64,000 nucleotides of DNA, taken from NCBI RefSeq assembly GCF_021653975.1, contig NZ_JAJKFK010000014.1, positions 81,321-145,320 of the forward strand, read 5' to 3'. Source of the stretch: Amycolatopsis sp. GM8 (GTDB lineage Bacteria; Actinomycetota; Actinomycetes; Mycobacteriales; Pseudonocardiaceae). The translations under genes were made by a program, and so were the position numbers. Shown in pieces: positions 25,232 through 34,903 of this stretch. Below the pieces are notes generated by a model that did not search any database, was not told where the DNA came from, and worked only from the letters and a program-made list of their open reading frames with translations. Every line of letters starts with the position of its first letter. The stretch's first letter is position 1.

Positions 25232-25861
25232 ATGAGTGAAGACCCGTGGTCCGCGGCGCAGCCGGCGTGGCGCCGCCTCGAGGGCTTGCGCGAAGGTGCG
25301 ACCGACGGTGATGGCGCTTTGTCGGCACTGTCGGATCTGGGGCTGGTGCGGCGTTTGCTGGACCGGACCGAATTCGAAGCGGTCCGGATCGCCCGCGGTG
25401 ACGGCAAGTCGTGGTCGGAGATCGCGGTGCGCCTCGGGGTGACCCGGCAGTCGGCGTGGGAGCGGTGGCGTGACATCGACGAACCGCAGCAGTCGGTCGT
25501 CGCGGAGGTGGCCGCCGAGGTGACGGCGACGGCACGCCAGCGGCGCCGCCGGGGGACGGTCCTGGTACCGGAACTGACCGGCTTGACCCTGGAGAACGCG
25601 CGGCTGCTGTTGAGTCAGAACGACCTCGTCCTGGTGGAGTCGGACGCGACGGCGTCGAGGGTGTCGGACTGGCCCGACGGGGTCGTGCTCGACCAGAGCC
25701 CGGAGCCCGGCGCGAAGGTGCCGCCCGGCTCCCCGGTCACCGTCTGGCTTTCCGGTGGTGGCGGCGGTGGATCCGGCGTGCGTGAGCCGCGCCGGCCGAA
25801 GCCGGATCCCAAGACCGGACGCAAGATGCGCGACGAAATGACCGACGAAACCGTGAACTGA
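25232..25861 (+). CDS. HTH and PASTA domain protein
   Basis: A 209-residue protein with two recognisable parts. Residues ~15-75 carry a helix-turn-helix (SWSEIAVRLGVTRQSAWERW). Residues ~108-175 form one PASTA-like domain: VLVPELTGLTLENARLLLSQNDLVLV then VLDQSPEPGAKVPPGSPVTVWLS. A Gly-rich hinge and a basic tail follow. PASTA domains normally bind peptidoglycan outside the cell, but no membrane helix or signal peptide is visible, so a cytoplasmic DNA-binding protein with a PASTA fold is the literal reading. This is an odd combination. ATG 25232 gives the natural N-terminus SEDPWSAAQPAW. It is monocistronic. Confidence 0.8.
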   Translation: MSEDPWSAAQPAWRRLEGLREGATDGDGALSALSDLGLVRRLLDRTEFEAVRIARGDGKSWSEIAVRLGVTRQSAWERWRDIDEPQQSVVAEVAAEVTATARQRRRRGTVLVPELTGLTLENARLLLSQNDLVLVESDATASRVSDWPDGVVLDQSPEPGAKVPPGSPVTVWLSGGGGGGSGVREPRRPKPDPKTGRKMRDEMTDETVN

Positions 25862-25972
25862 GGCCGCCGCACAGGGCCATGTGGGTGATCTCGGCTGCCA
25901 CGGGTGGTCACGATGGCGTCTGATTGTATGAAACTGCTGTTCCACTGACCGCAACAGCGTCAGAATTATGTC

Positions 25973-27139
25973 ATGACGGAGGCGGCGCGGTCCACAGTGG
26001 ATCTCTTTGCCCCGGACGTCGCCGCGGAGCCCTACCCGCACTACCGGGAGCTCCGGGACGCCGGACCGGTGGTGTACCTGGAAAAACTCGATACCTATGC
26101 CCTTACCCGGTACGAGGATGTTCGCTCGGCGCTGCGGGACTGGGAGACCTTCACCTCCAGCGAGGGAACGGCCTTCAACCCCGCGATGAACCAGAACGTG
26201 CGTGGCGTGATCCTCACCGCGGAACCACCCGAGCACGGCGCACTGCGCTCGGCCCTGCTGGAACGGCTGCGGCTCACGTCGGTGCGCGAGCTCACCGCCT
26301 GGTTCCACGAACAGGCCGACGAGATGGTCGCGCCACTGGTCGAGCGCGGCGGCTTCGACGTGGTGAGCGAACTGGCCCGGCAATTCCCGACGAAACTGCT
26401 CGGCGAGCTCATCGGCTTCTCCCCCGAACTCACCGAGAAGTTCGTGATCGGCAGCAACGCGGTGTTCGCCGCGATGGGCCCGATGAACGACAAGACCGAG
26501 CGGGCGCTCGGGATCATCGGGGACGTCCTGGCGACCATCGCCGGGATGACCGCCGCGGACTTCGCGCCGGGCAGCATGGGCGAATCGCTGTACCTGGCGG
26601 CCGAACGCGGGGAAATCCCGCACGAGCACGTCGGCAAGCTGCTGTGGAACTACGCCGGCCCGGCCTTCGACACGACGATCCAGGCGATCAGCAACCTCGT
26701 CTGGGCCCTGGCAAGGGATCCCGAGCAGCTCGCCCTGCTGCGCAAGGAGCCGGACCTCGTCCCCGGTGCCGTCGAGGAGGGCCTGCGCTACGAACCGCCC
26801 ATCCAGATCTGGGGCCGGTTCTGCCGGAAGGACGTCTCGTTCGGCGACGTGCTCCTGCCCGCCGGCTCGCGGGTGGCGATCGTGCTGGGCGCCGCGAACC
26901 GGGACGAACGGCACTACCGGGACCCGGACCGGTTCGACGTGCAGCGCAACGCGCGGGACTCGCTGGCCTTCGGCTACGGGATGCACCGCTGCACCGGCGC
27001 TTCGCTGGCACGCCTGCAAATCGAGGCCGTGCTGCGGGCTCTGGCCGGCCGTGTGCGCGGGATCGAGCTCGGTGAATCGAAGCGCCAGCTCAACCACACC
27101 GTCCGCGGGTTCGAGACACTGTGGGTGCGCACGACCTGA
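25973..27139 (+). CDS. Cytochrome P450
   Basis: A 388-residue bacterial class I P450. The heme loop is FGYGMHRCTGASLAR with Cys340 as thiolate ligand, the ExxR is EEGLRYEPP, and the I-helix NYAGPAFDTTIQAI carries the acid-alcohol Asp-Thr pair but is one or two residues longer than the usual AGxxTT. No ferredoxin or ferredoxin reductase lies next to it. Conservons are sometimes followed by a P450, but this gene is on the opposite strand beyond the PASTA gene. It could act on the prenyl-indole made nearby or on an unrelated substrate; sequence does not decide. Start ATG 25973. Confidence 0.93.
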   Translation: MTEAARSTVDLFAPDVAAEPYPHYRELRDAGPVVYLEKLDTYALTRYEDVRSALRDWETFTSSEGTAFNPAMNQNVRGVILTAEPPEHGALRSALLERLRLTSVRELTAWFHEQADEMVAPLVERGGFDVVSELARQFPTKLLGELIGFSPELTEKFVIGSNAVFAAMGPMNDKTERALGIIGDVLATIAGMTAADFAPGSMGESLYLAAERGEIPHEHVGKLLWNYAGPAFDTTIQAISNLVWALARDPEQLALLRKEPDLVPGAVEEGLRYEPPIQIWGRFCRKDVSFGDVLLPAGSRVAIVLGAANRDERHYRDPDRFDVQRNARDSLAFGYGMHRCTGASLARLQIEAVLRALAGRVRGIELGESKRQLNHTVRGFETLWVRTT

Positions 27140-27219
27140 GAAACCAAGATCCACGACGGCGCGGTCACGTATTCTGACCTGCGGAGCGACACGCACGCAG
27201 GCTGGAAGGGGAACACCCC

Positions 27220-30200
27220 ATGACGCGCTGGCAGTTCTGGGTCGACCGCGGCGGCACGTTCACCGACATCGTGGCCCGGCGGCCCGACGGCACCCTGGTG
27301 TCGCACAAGGTGCTGTCGGAGAATCCCGCCCGCTACCGCGACGCGGCGGTCGCCGGGATCCGCGAGCTGCTCGGCGTGCCGGCGGGCGAACCGGTGCCGG
27401 CGGAGCAGGTCGAGGCCGTGCGCATGGGCACCACCGTGGCCACGAACGCGCTGCTCGAACGCAAGGGTGAGCGCACACTTCTGGTGGTGACCAAGGGTTT
27501 CCGCGACGCGCTGCGGATCGCCTACCAGAACCGGCCGCGCATCTTCGACCGGCACATCGTGCTGCCCGACATGCTGTACGACCGGGTGGTCGAGGCCGAC
27601 GAGCGGCTCACCGCCGAAGGAAAGCTGTTGCGGCCGCTGGATCTCGAGCAGGCCGCCGCGGATCTGCGGGCCGCGTACGACGACGGCATCCGGGCCGTCG
27701 CGATCGTCCTCATGCACAGCCATCTCCATCCCGCGCACGAGCAACGGCTGGGCGAACTGGCCGAAGGGATCGGCTTCACCCAGATCTCGCTGTCGAGTGA
27801 GGTCAGCCCGCTGATGAAGCTCGTGCCGCGCGGCGACACGACGGTCGTCGACGCCTACCTCTCGCCGGTGCTGCGCCGGTACGTGGACCAGGTGGCCGGC
27901 GAGCTGTCCGGGGTGCGGCTGATGTTCATGCAGTCCAACGGAGGTCTCGCCGAGGCGCGTCATTTCCGGGGCAAGGACGCGATCCTGTCCGGACCGGCCG
28001 GCGGGATCGTCGGTATGGTGCGAATGTCCGCGCTCGCCGGATTCGACCATGTCATCGGGTTCGACATGGGCGGCACCTCCACCGACGTCTCGCACTACGC
28101 CGGCGAGTACGAGCGCGTGTTCATGGCGCAGGTCGCGGGTGTGCGGCTGCGCGCGCCGATGCTGGACATCCACACCGTCGCCGCGGGCGGCGGTTCGATC
28201 CTGCACTTCGACGGCAGCCGCTACCGGGTGGGCCCCGACTCGGCCGGTGCCAGCCCCGGCCCGGCGTCCTACCGGGGCGGCGGCCCGCTGACGGTGACCG
28301 ACGCGAACGTGATGCTGGGCCGGATCCAGCCCGCGCACTTCCCCGCCGTGTTCGGGCCCGGCGGCGACGAGCCGCTGGACGCGGACGTCGTGCGGCGGAA
28401 GTTCACCGAGCTGGCCGGGGAAATCCGCGAGCAGACCGGCGACGAGCGCAGTCCCGAGCAGGTCGCCGAAGGGTTCCTGCGGATCGCGGTGGCGAACATG
28501 GCGAACGCGGTCAAGAAGATCTCCGTCCAAAAGGGACACGACGTGACCCGGTACGTGCTCACCACGTTCGGTGGTGCCGGTGGTCAGCACGCGTGTGCGG
28601 TGGCGGACTCCCTCGGCATTCCCACGGTGCTCGTGCCGCCGATGGCGGGTGTGCTGTCCGCGCTCGGGATCGGCCTCGCCGACACCACCGCGATCCGGCA
28701 GCAGTCGGTCATCGCGCGGCTGGAGCCGGGCTCGCTCGCCGCGCTGGACGAGGTCGCGGACCGGCTGACCGAGCAGACGCGCACCGAACTGCTCGACGAA
28801 GGTGTCGCGGCGGACCGGATCCGGGTGGCGCGCCGGGCGCAGCTGCGCTACGACGGCACCGACACCGTGGTCCCGGTGGCGCTCGGCGGGTTCGACGAGA
28901 TGGTCCGGGATTTCGAGACGTCGTACCAGAAGACGTACTCGTTCCTGATGGACCGGCCGCTGATCGTGGAGGCGATCGCGGTCGAGGCCACCGGCCTGAC
29001 CGACCAGCCCGATCTGTCGTCGCTCGGTGAGCACGACGGCGAGCGCGGCCCGGTGCACACCGTCCGGCTCTACACCGGCGACCGGTGGCAGGAAGCCCCG
29101 CTGTACCAACGAGAACTGCTCCGTCCGGATGAGACGGTGACCGGCCCCGCGGTGATCGCCGAGGCCAACTCCACCACGATGATCGACGACGGCTGGCAGG
29201 GTGCGCTCGACCTCAACGGGCACCTCGTCCTGAAACGCGTGGTGGCACAGGCGGAATCGCGCGCGACCACCGAAGCCGACCCGGTGCTGCTCGAGATCTT
29301 CAACAACCTCTTCATGTCGATCGCCGAGCAGATGGGCAGCCGGCTGGAGGCGACGTCGCAGTCGGTGAACATCCGCGAGCGACTGGACTTCTCGTGCGCG
29401 CTGTTCGATCCGGACGGTAACCTGGTCGCGAACGCGCCGCACATGCCGGTGCACCTCGGCTCGATGGGCGCCGGGGTCAAGGAAGTCGTGCGCCGGCGCG
29501 CCGGGCGGATGAAGCGGGGTGACGTCTACGCGGTCAACGACCCCTACCACGGCGGCACGCACCTGCCCGACGTCACGGTGATCACCCCGGTGTTTTCCAG
29601 CGACAGCGAGGAAATCCTCTTCTACGTGGCGTCGCGGGGCCACCACGCGGAGATCGGCGGGATCACACCCGGGTCGATGCCGGCCGCGAGCGGTCATCTC
29701 GACGAGGAAGGGGTGCTGTTCGACAACTGGCTGCTCGCCGAGGGCGGCCGGTTCCTCGAAGCCGAGACGCGGGAGTTGTTGCTGGGCGCGCGTTATCCCT
29801 CGCGCAACCCGGACATGAACCTGGCGGACCTGCGTGCCCAGGTTTCGGCGAACGCCAAGGGGGTCGACGAGGTCGGCCGGATGATCGGCCTTTTCGGACT
29901 CGACGTCGTGCAGGCCTACATGCGGCATGTGCAGGACAACGCGGAAGCCGCCGTCCGGCGCGTCATCGACACGCTCGACGACGGCGAGTACCGGTACGAA
30001 ATGGACTCCGGCGCGGTGATCGCGGTGAAGATCACCGTGGACCGCGAGAACCGTGCCGCCACGGTCGATTTCAGCGGCACCTCGCCGCAGCTCACCACCA
30101 ACTTCAACGCCCCGTCGTCGGTCGCGGTGGCCGCGGTGCTGTACGTGTTCCGCACTCTGGTCGCCGACGAGATCCCGCTCAACGACGGCTGCCTGCGGCC

Positions 30201-30807
30201 GCTGAAGATCGTGATCCCGCCGGGTTCGATGCTCTCACCGGAGTATCCCGCCGCCGTGGTCGCCGGAAACGTCGAGACCTCGCAGGCGATCACGGGCACG
30301 CTGTTCGCCGCCCTCGGCGTCCAGGCCGAGGGTGCGGGCACGATGAACAACCTGACGTTCGGCAACGAGCGGCACCAGTACTACGAGACGCTCGGTTCCG
30401 GGTCCGGTGCGGGCAGCGGGTTCGCCGGCGCGTCAGTGGTCCAGACCCATATGACGAACTCGCGGCTGACCGATCCCGAGGTCCTCGAATGGCGTTTCCC
30501 GGTGCTACTCAAGGAGTTCTCGGTGCGGCACGGCAGCGGCGGGCAGGGCCGGTGGCACGGCGGCGACGGTGGTGTACGGCGCCTGGAGTTCCTGGAACCG
30601 ATGACAGCGAGCACCCTGTCCGGGCACCGGCGCATCCCGCCGTACGGGCTCGCCGGCGGGCAGCCGGGTGCCTTGGGGCACAACAGAGTGCACCGCGCGG
30701 ACGGCACGGTCACGGAACTGGGCGGCTCCGATTCCGTCGACCTGCGACCGGGTGACGTGCTGGAGATCGAGACCCCGGGCGGCGGGGGGTACGGCGCTCC
30801 GGCGTGA
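27220..30807 (+). CDS. Fused HyuA-HyuB hydantoinase/5-oxoprolinase
   Basis: A 1195-residue single-chain enzyme. The N-terminal HyuA half has FWVDRGGTFTDIVARRPDGT and VIGFDMGGTSTDVSHY, the two phosphate-binding loops of the ATPase fold. The HyuB half starts near residue 685 with PVLLEIFNNLFMSIAEQMGSRLEATSQSVNIRERLDFSCAL and continues with GDVYAVNDPYHGGTHLPDVTVITPVF. Fusion of both halves is as in eukaryotic 5-oxoprolinase; related bacterial enzymes cleave 5-oxoproline or hydantoins with ATP. The start is ATG 27220 behind GGAAGGGG. The 3' end overlaps the convergent hydrolase gene by 98 bases. The specific substrate is uncertain. Confidence 0.92.
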   Translation: MTRWQFWVDRGGTFTDIVARRPDGTLVSHKVLSENPARYRDAAVAGIRELLGVPAGEPVPAEQVEAVRMGTTVATNALLERKGERTLLVVTKGFRDALRIAYQNRPRIFDRHIVLPDMLYDRVVEADERLTAEGKLLRPLDLEQAAADLRAAYDDGIRAVAIVLMHSHLHPAHEQRLGELAEGIGFTQISLSSEVSPLMKLVPRGDTTVVDAYLSPVLRRYVDQVAGELSGVRLMFMQSNGGLAEARHFRGKDAILSGPAGGIVGMVRMSALAGFDHVIGFDMGGTSTDVSHYAGEYERVFMAQVAGVRLRAPMLDIHTVAAGGGSILHFDGSRYRVGPDSAGASPGPASYRGGGPLTVTDANVMLGRIQPAHFPAVFGPGGDEPLDADVVRRKFTELAGEIREQTGDERSPEQVAEGFLRIAVANMANAVKKISVQKGHDVTRYVLTTFGGAGGQHACAVADSLGIPTVLVPPMAGVLSALGIGLADTTAIRQQSVIARLEPGSLAALDEVADRLTEQTRTELLDEGVAADRIRVARRAQLRYDGTDTVVPVALGGFDEMVRDFETSYQKTYSFLMDRPLIVEAIAVEATGLTDQPDLSSLGEHDGERGPVHTVRLYTGDRWQEAPLYQRELLRPDETVTGPAVIAEANSTTMIDDGWQGALDLNGHLVLKRVVAQAESRATTEADPVLLEIFNNLFMSIAEQMGSRLEATSQSVNIRERLDFSCALFDPDGNLVANAPHMPVHLGSMGAGVKEVVRRRAGRMKRGDVYAVNDPYHGGTHLPDVTVITPVFSSDSEEILFYVASRGHHAEIGGITPGSMPAASGHLDEEGVLFDNWLLAEGGRFLEAETRELLLGARYPSRNPDMNLADLRAQVSANAKGVDEVGRMIGLFGLDVVQAYMRHVQDNAEAAVRRVIDTLDDGEYRYEMDSGAVIAVKITVDRENRAATVDFSGTSPQLTTNFNAPSSVAVAAVLYVFRTLVADEIPLNDGCLRPLKIVIPPGSMLSPEYPAAVVAGNVETSQAITGTLFAALGVQAEGAGTMNNLTFGNERHQYYETLGSGSGAGSGFAGASVVQTHMTNSRLTDPEVLEWRFPVLLKEFSVRHGSGGQGRWHGGDGGVRRLEFLEPMTASTLSGHRRIPPYGLAGGQPGALGHNRVHRADGTVTELGGSDSVDLRPGDVLEIETPGGGGYGAPA

Positions 30808-33118
30808 CCAGGCGCCGCACCAGCTGATCGACGGAGTCCCAGACGCGGCGGTCGGTCCAGTACCCGGAGTGCCCGCCCGCGGCGGGCTCCGGGTCGCCGT
30901 AGATGTACCAGGGGCTCCGCGGGTCGCACAGGCGGAGGTCGCCGACCGCGTCGCCGGAGACCGTGACGCGGTTGCCGATCGGATCCGTGGGATAGGAGAA
31001 GTTCCGCCAGTCGGCGACCCGGGATTCGCCGGTACGGCTGGAAAAGACGTGCGCGAGCACATCCGGGTTGATCCAGCCGGGAAAAGCCCAGCCGTAGAGC
31101 CAGGTGACCGGACTGCCGAACGTCACGAGCGCGATCTTTCCTTTGACCGCACGGCATCCGGCCGACAGTAAGGCCACAGTGGACAGTACCGCACCCTGGC
31201 TGTGCCCGACGAGCACCACGGGCGCGCCGTGATCGTTGAGCCGCCAGATCCGGCGCTGGAGGTCGGGCACGGCGCGTTCGGCGTAGCAGGGCGGCGCGAG
31301 TGGATGGTAGGAACGCGGCCAGAACGTGCCGACGTCCCACAGCACCCCGATCAGCCTGCGCCGCGCCGGGTCCTGCCATCCCTGGCGCAGCAACCACATG
31401 AAGGCCAGCAGCGTCGCGTCCCAGGCGAACACCGCGACCTTGCCCAGCGCCCCGTTCGGGCTGAACCAGGCGTCCGGGATCGCCGGCTGGAACACCACCG
31501 CCCACGCGATACCGGCCAGCTGGAACCCCACGATCAGCCACAGCAGCATCGGGACGGCGGAGCGGGCGTCGGCGAGGCGGTAGAGCCAGGTGAGCTTGCC
31601 CTGCCAGGCCCGCTCGCCGTCGGACCGGACGTACCACTCCTGGTCCGGACCATGCCGGTCCTGGGGCTGTTCTTCGCTGTACCGCTGGAAATCCTGCTTG
31701 ATGTCACGCGGATCGCGCATGGTGAACAGCGCCCGCACACCTTGCCACACGACCCCGCACAGCAGCGCCGCGAACAGCGCGATCGTCAGCAGCGGCCCGG
31801 CCCAGCCGACCGCCAGCGGTACATTGAGGACAGTCGCATCAGGATTCCGCTCGGCGTGCAGCCCGCCGAGCCAGTGTCCGAACGTGAACACCACGCCGAG
31901 CAGCAACGAGTTCAACAGCCCGATCGCGAGCAGCATGACCAGGACCGGGCCGGGCCCACCGCGTTGCCGGGCCGGCAGTCCGATCAGGACCATCAGCAGC
32001 ACGCAGCCACCGAGCGCGAGGTAGGTGGCGGTGACGATCGTGTCCAGGCCGGGCAACGACCCGGGCGCCTGGCTCACTTCCGTTTGCAGGCAAGCGAAAA
32101 CCGTGGCACAGACCACCGCGGCGGGGGCGATCGCGCGGGTGGCCACCCGGATCGCCACGTGGTCCAGCGGTGTTTTCATGGCGCCGATCCACCGGTCCCC
32201 CGCGACCACGAGAGTCGAGACCGCGAGCGCGAGCCCGCCGACGATCAAGGCGAGCCAGTACCAGACCAATCCGTGTGGTCCGGGCACCGCCGAGGCCCGG
32301 GCCGTGATCGCGAAGACGACGGCGAGAAACCCGGTCGCGGCGCCGATATGCGCCCACGTCATCCGGCGCACCGCGAGCGAGGAGTTCCAGAACGCGCGAT
32401 CGGTCAGCCCGGTGTCCGTGGCCGACTTCCGCGGTTTGCCGGGCCGGTCCGCCATCGACCCGCGCCACGGCGGTTCCACCGACTCGTAGCGCCCCTGGGT
32501 GAGCACGGCGAGCAGGACCAGCACGAGGATCGCGAGTGCGACCGTCGCATAGCCGATCACCAGTGGTTTCTCGCCATTCCCCGCGACCCAGGTCCACGAC
32601 AGCGGCCACAGCCACCACTGGCCGTGCACCAGCCCGGCTCGCGGCGCCTGGTAGGTGATCAGGTTCGGGCCGAGCATGATCGCGACGAGCACGGTGTTCA
32701 CCGTCAGCGCGAGGCAGGCCAGGTTCGTCACGACCCGGTGGCAGGCGAACCGCGCGCCGGACGGGGTGCCGCGGTACATCCAGCCCGCGAGGTTCCCCAG
32801 CAGGTACGGCAGGAGCACCAACCACAGCACGCGGGTGCCGGACCGGGACGTGATCCCGCCCCACGCGTAACCCTCGACATGCCTTCTCGGGCCGCCGTTT
32901 GCGGGCGCCAGATCCGCGGTGCGGTAGAAGCCCGCCACCCGGTCGCCGCCGACTTGCTCGGGCGACAGGTCGCGCAGCAGGTCCTCGGGCCTGGTCCCGC
33001 CGACGCCGTGCACGCGCAGTTCGGTGACACCGGCGTCCAGTGCCGGCGCCGGCCCCCTCATGCCGCCGGGGCGCGGCCCGGTGCTGACGCCGAACTTGGG
33101 AACGGCCACGCGGATCAC
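30710..33118 (-). CDS. Multi-pass membrane protein with C-terminal lipase-like domain
   Basis: An 802-residue protein with roughly eight or more hydrophobic segments (for example VLWLVLLPYLLGNLAGWMY, LVIGYATVALAILVLVLLAV, LLTIALFAALLCGVVW) and a C-terminal alpha/beta-hydrolase part with VVLVGHSQGAVLSTVALL near residues 630-648, where GHSQG is a nucleophile elbow. The N-terminus ELRVHGVGGTRPEDLL also resembles the start of membrane-linked hydrolases of this kind. It may hydrolyse a lipid or ester at the membrane; the substrate is unknown. Start GTG 33118 or the third-next GTG (33109) are both possible. The 3' end overlaps hyuAB by 98 bases in convergent orientation. Confidence 0.82.
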   Translation of the reverse strand: MIRVAVPKFGVSTGPRPGGMRGPAPALDAGVTELRVHGVGGTRPEDLLRDLSPEQVGGDRVAGFYRTADLAPANGGPRRHVEGYAWGGITSRSGTRVLWLVLLPYLLGNLAGWMYRGTPSGARFACHRVVTNLACLALTVNTVLVAIMLGPNLITYQAPRAGLVHGQWWLWPLSWTWVAGNGEKPLVIGYATVALAILVLVLLAVLTQGRYESVEPPWRGSMADRPGKPRKSATDTGLTDRAFWNSSLAVRRMTWAHIGAATGFLAVVFAITARASAVPGPHGLVWYWLALIVGGLALAVSTLVVAGDRWIGAMKTPLDHVAIRVATRAIAPAAVVCATVFACLQTEVSQAPGSLPGLDTIVTATYLALGGCVLLMVLIGLPARQRGGPGPVLVMLLAIGLLNSLLLGVVFTFGHWLGGLHAERNPDATVLNVPLAVGWAGPLLTIALFAALLCGVVWQGVRALFTMRDPRDIKQDFQRYSEEQPQDRHGPDQEWYVRSDGERAWQGKLTWLYRLADARSAVPMLLWLIVGFQLAGIAWAVVFQPAIPDAWFSPNGALGKVAVFAWDATLLAFMWLLRQGWQDPARRRLIGVLWDVGTFWPRSYHPLAPPCYAERAVPDLQRRIWRLNDHGAPVVLVGHSQGAVLSTVALLSAGCRAVKGKIALVTFGSPVTWLYGWAFPGWINPDVLAHVFSSRTGESRVADWRNFSYPTDPIGNRVTVSGDAVGDLRLCDPRSPWYIYGDPEPAAGGHSGYWTDRRVWDSVDQLVRRLVTPERRTPRRPGSRSPARHPVAGRRNRSRPVP

Positions 33119-33255
33119 CTCGATTCGTCCGGCCGTATTTCACCGCAGGCCGGTCCGAGGCGCTACGACACGCCCGAATGTTTCTCAGTCCGTTGCCGAG
33201 TGGTCAGGTCTGCCGGCCATCGCGCCAGGGGTGCGAATCCGCCTAGAGTCGGTTC

Positions 33256-33726
33256 ATGTATTCGACGGAGGTTTCGGCGCATGTGAACGCGCCGCGCGAG
33301 GTGGTCTACCGGGCGCTGCTGGACGCCGAGGCGGTCGCGAAATGGCGCGCGCCGGACGGGATGACGGGTCAGGTGCACGAATTCGACGCCCGGGAAGGCG
33401 GCCGTTTCCGGGTCTCGCTCACCTATGACGCCCCGGACCGTTCGGGCAAGTCGTCGTCGCACACCGACACCTACCACGGTCATTTCGCCAGGCTCGTGCC
33501 CGGCGAGCAGGTGGTCGAGGTGCTCGAGTTCGAGACCACGGACCCGGCCCTGCAAGGGACCATGACGATGACGACGACCCTGACCGACGCGGCCGGTGGC
33601 ACCGGTATCCACGTCGTTCACGACGGGCTGCCCGACGTGATTCCCGCCGCCGACAACGAAACCGGCACCCGGATATCGCTGCGGAACCTGGCGGCACTCG
33701 TCGAAGACCGTAAGATCAGCGGGTGA
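33256..33726 (+). CDS. AHSA1/SRPBCC-domain protein
   Basis: A 156-residue START-like (SRPBCC) protein of the AHSA1 type. STEVSAHVNAPREVVYRALLDAEAVAKWRAPDGMTGQVHEFDAREGGRFRVSL is the family's opening, including the tryptophan-containing first helix-turn. It has a deep hydrophobic cavity in known structures and binds small hydrophobic ligands; in bacteria its role is mostly unknown. It is coupled to the next gene through a GTGA overlap at 33723-33726. Confidence 0.9.
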   Translation: MYSTEVSAHVNAPREVVYRALLDAEAVAKWRAPDGMTGQVHEFDAREGGRFRVSLTYDAPDRSGKSSSHTDTYHGHFARLVPGEQVVEVLEFETTDPALQGTMTMTTTLTDAAGGTGIHVVHDGLPDVIPAADNETGTRISLRNLAALVEDRKISG

Positions 33727-34757
33727 TCGCCGAGGACGACGGCATTCGAAGACCGCGGCTCACCCGCGACAGGTACCTCCTCGGGTTCCTGTGTTCTCTC
33801 GCCCTCCTCGGGCTCGTCACCGCGGCGGTGTTCGACGGGCCGGCGCCCGATGTGGACACGGTGATCGGCGGCCTGGTGATCCTGAGCGTCGCGTCGATAC
33901 CCTCCGTGTTCACCGCGGCTCGCACGGTGCATTGGGGCCTGCGCGTGCGCAGGCGGCGCAACGTCATCGCCGCCGCGACGGCCGCGGGGAAGCTCCCACC
34001 GGCGCCCGACAGTTGGGTCCCGCCCGGCGCCGGCGATCCCGAACCGGTCGCGCGGCTTCGCGTGCTCGCCTGGCGTGCCTCGGGGATCGTGGTGCTGTGG
34101 CTCACCGTGCTCGCAGTGGGCATCGTCGGCCTCGACCAGTTGTCGCGAAGCGCCCAGCACCTGCTCGATATCGGGACCCGGGTCACCGGCACCGTGCTCG
34201 ACGTTTCCCGGCCCGCCAAGGGGTACTGGACCATCGACGTCCGCTATCCCGGCGGTGCCGGCCCGCGAACCGCCGTGATCTACCTCGATGTGAACCGGGA
34301 AATCGAGCCGGGGCAGGAGATCACCGTCGTCTACGACCCGGCCGATCCGGCCCGTGTCCGCACCCTCGACGACGAGAACAGTAATCAGTTCCTGGTGAGC
34401 GCCTTCGTGATCCCGTTGCTCGTGGCGCTGGTCGTGCTTCCGTTCGCGGTGGCCGCCGCCGCGGGCTGGTTCTTCCGGCGCCGCTCGGTGCGCCGCACCG
34501 GCTGGCACCGGGCAGACGTGGTGGTCACGCGCGTGTACCGCGGCAGCGACAAGATCACCGCGACGTATCCCGACGGCAGTGAGGTAGAGCTGCGCTCGGC
34601 CATCAGCACGCACAGCGCGTCGCGCCGGGCGGGGATCCGGCCACAGCGCGCCTGGATCGGCGGGGAGGCGAAGACGATGGTCATGCTTTTCCCCGGCGAC
34701 GAGACGCGGAAGCCTTACGCCGCCCCGGTTTCGGCGAAAAAGCCGCGGGTGGCCTAA
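33723..34757 (+). CDS. DUF3592-like membrane protein
   Basis: A 344-residue integral membrane protein starting at a GTG that overlaps the AHSA1-type gene (GTGA). Hydrophobic segments are LLGFLCSLALLGLVTAAVF, VIGGLVILSVASIPSVF, ASGIVVLWLTVLAVGIVGL and FLVSAFVIPLLVALVVLPFAV. Between TM3 and TM4 lies a DUF3592-type module: TRVTGTVLDVSRP, YWTIDVRYPGGAG and EITVVYDPADPARVRTL. DUF3592 proteins are of unknown function. The stop at 34757 overlaps that of the convergent small gene. Confidence 0.82.
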   Translation: MIAEDDGIRRPRLTRDRYLLGFLCSLALLGLVTAAVFDGPAPDVDTVIGGLVILSVASIPSVFTAARTVHWGLRVRRRRNVIAAATAAGKLPPAPDSWVPPGAGDPEPVARLRVLAWRASGIVVLWLTVLAVGIVGLDQLSRSAQHLLDIGTRVTGTVLDVSRPAKGYWTIDVRYPGGAGPRTAVIYLDVNREIEPGQEITVVYDPADPARVRTLDDENSNQFLVSAFVIPLLVALVVLPFAVAAAAGWFFRRRSVRRTGWHRADVVVTRVYRGSDKITATYPDGSEVELRSAISTHSASRRAGIRPQRAWIGGEAKTMVMLFPGDETRKPYAAPVSAKKPRVA

Positions 34758-34903
34758 GACTGCGCCTTGGCAGGTTCCTCCTTCGACGGCACGTCTTCAT
34801 CCCGGATCACGGTCACGGCGTCGGCGTGCAGGGCGGCGATGGTCGACAGCGCTTCCCGTGCCTGGTCGGCCAGCCACCCGTCGTCCTCGGGCTCCTCGCT
34901 CAC
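34754..34903 (-). CDS. Short acidic protein, 49 aa
   Basis: A 49-codon gene, starting at GTG 34903 which overlaps the TGA of the preceding gene (GTGA at 34900-34903). The protein SEEPEDDGWLADQAREALST, then IAALHADAVTVIRDEDVP, is acidic with one predicted helix. No known domain is visible. The tight overlap with the paralogue gene upstream supports it being real and co-translated. Confidence 0.55.
   Translation of the reverse strand: MSEEPEDDGWLADQAREALSTIAALHADAVTVIRDEDVPSKEEPAKAQS

Noticed and set aside
26974..29928. 984-codon minus-strand open frame opposite hyuAB
   Set aside because: Composition is a shadow of hyuAB third-position GC; no family motif.
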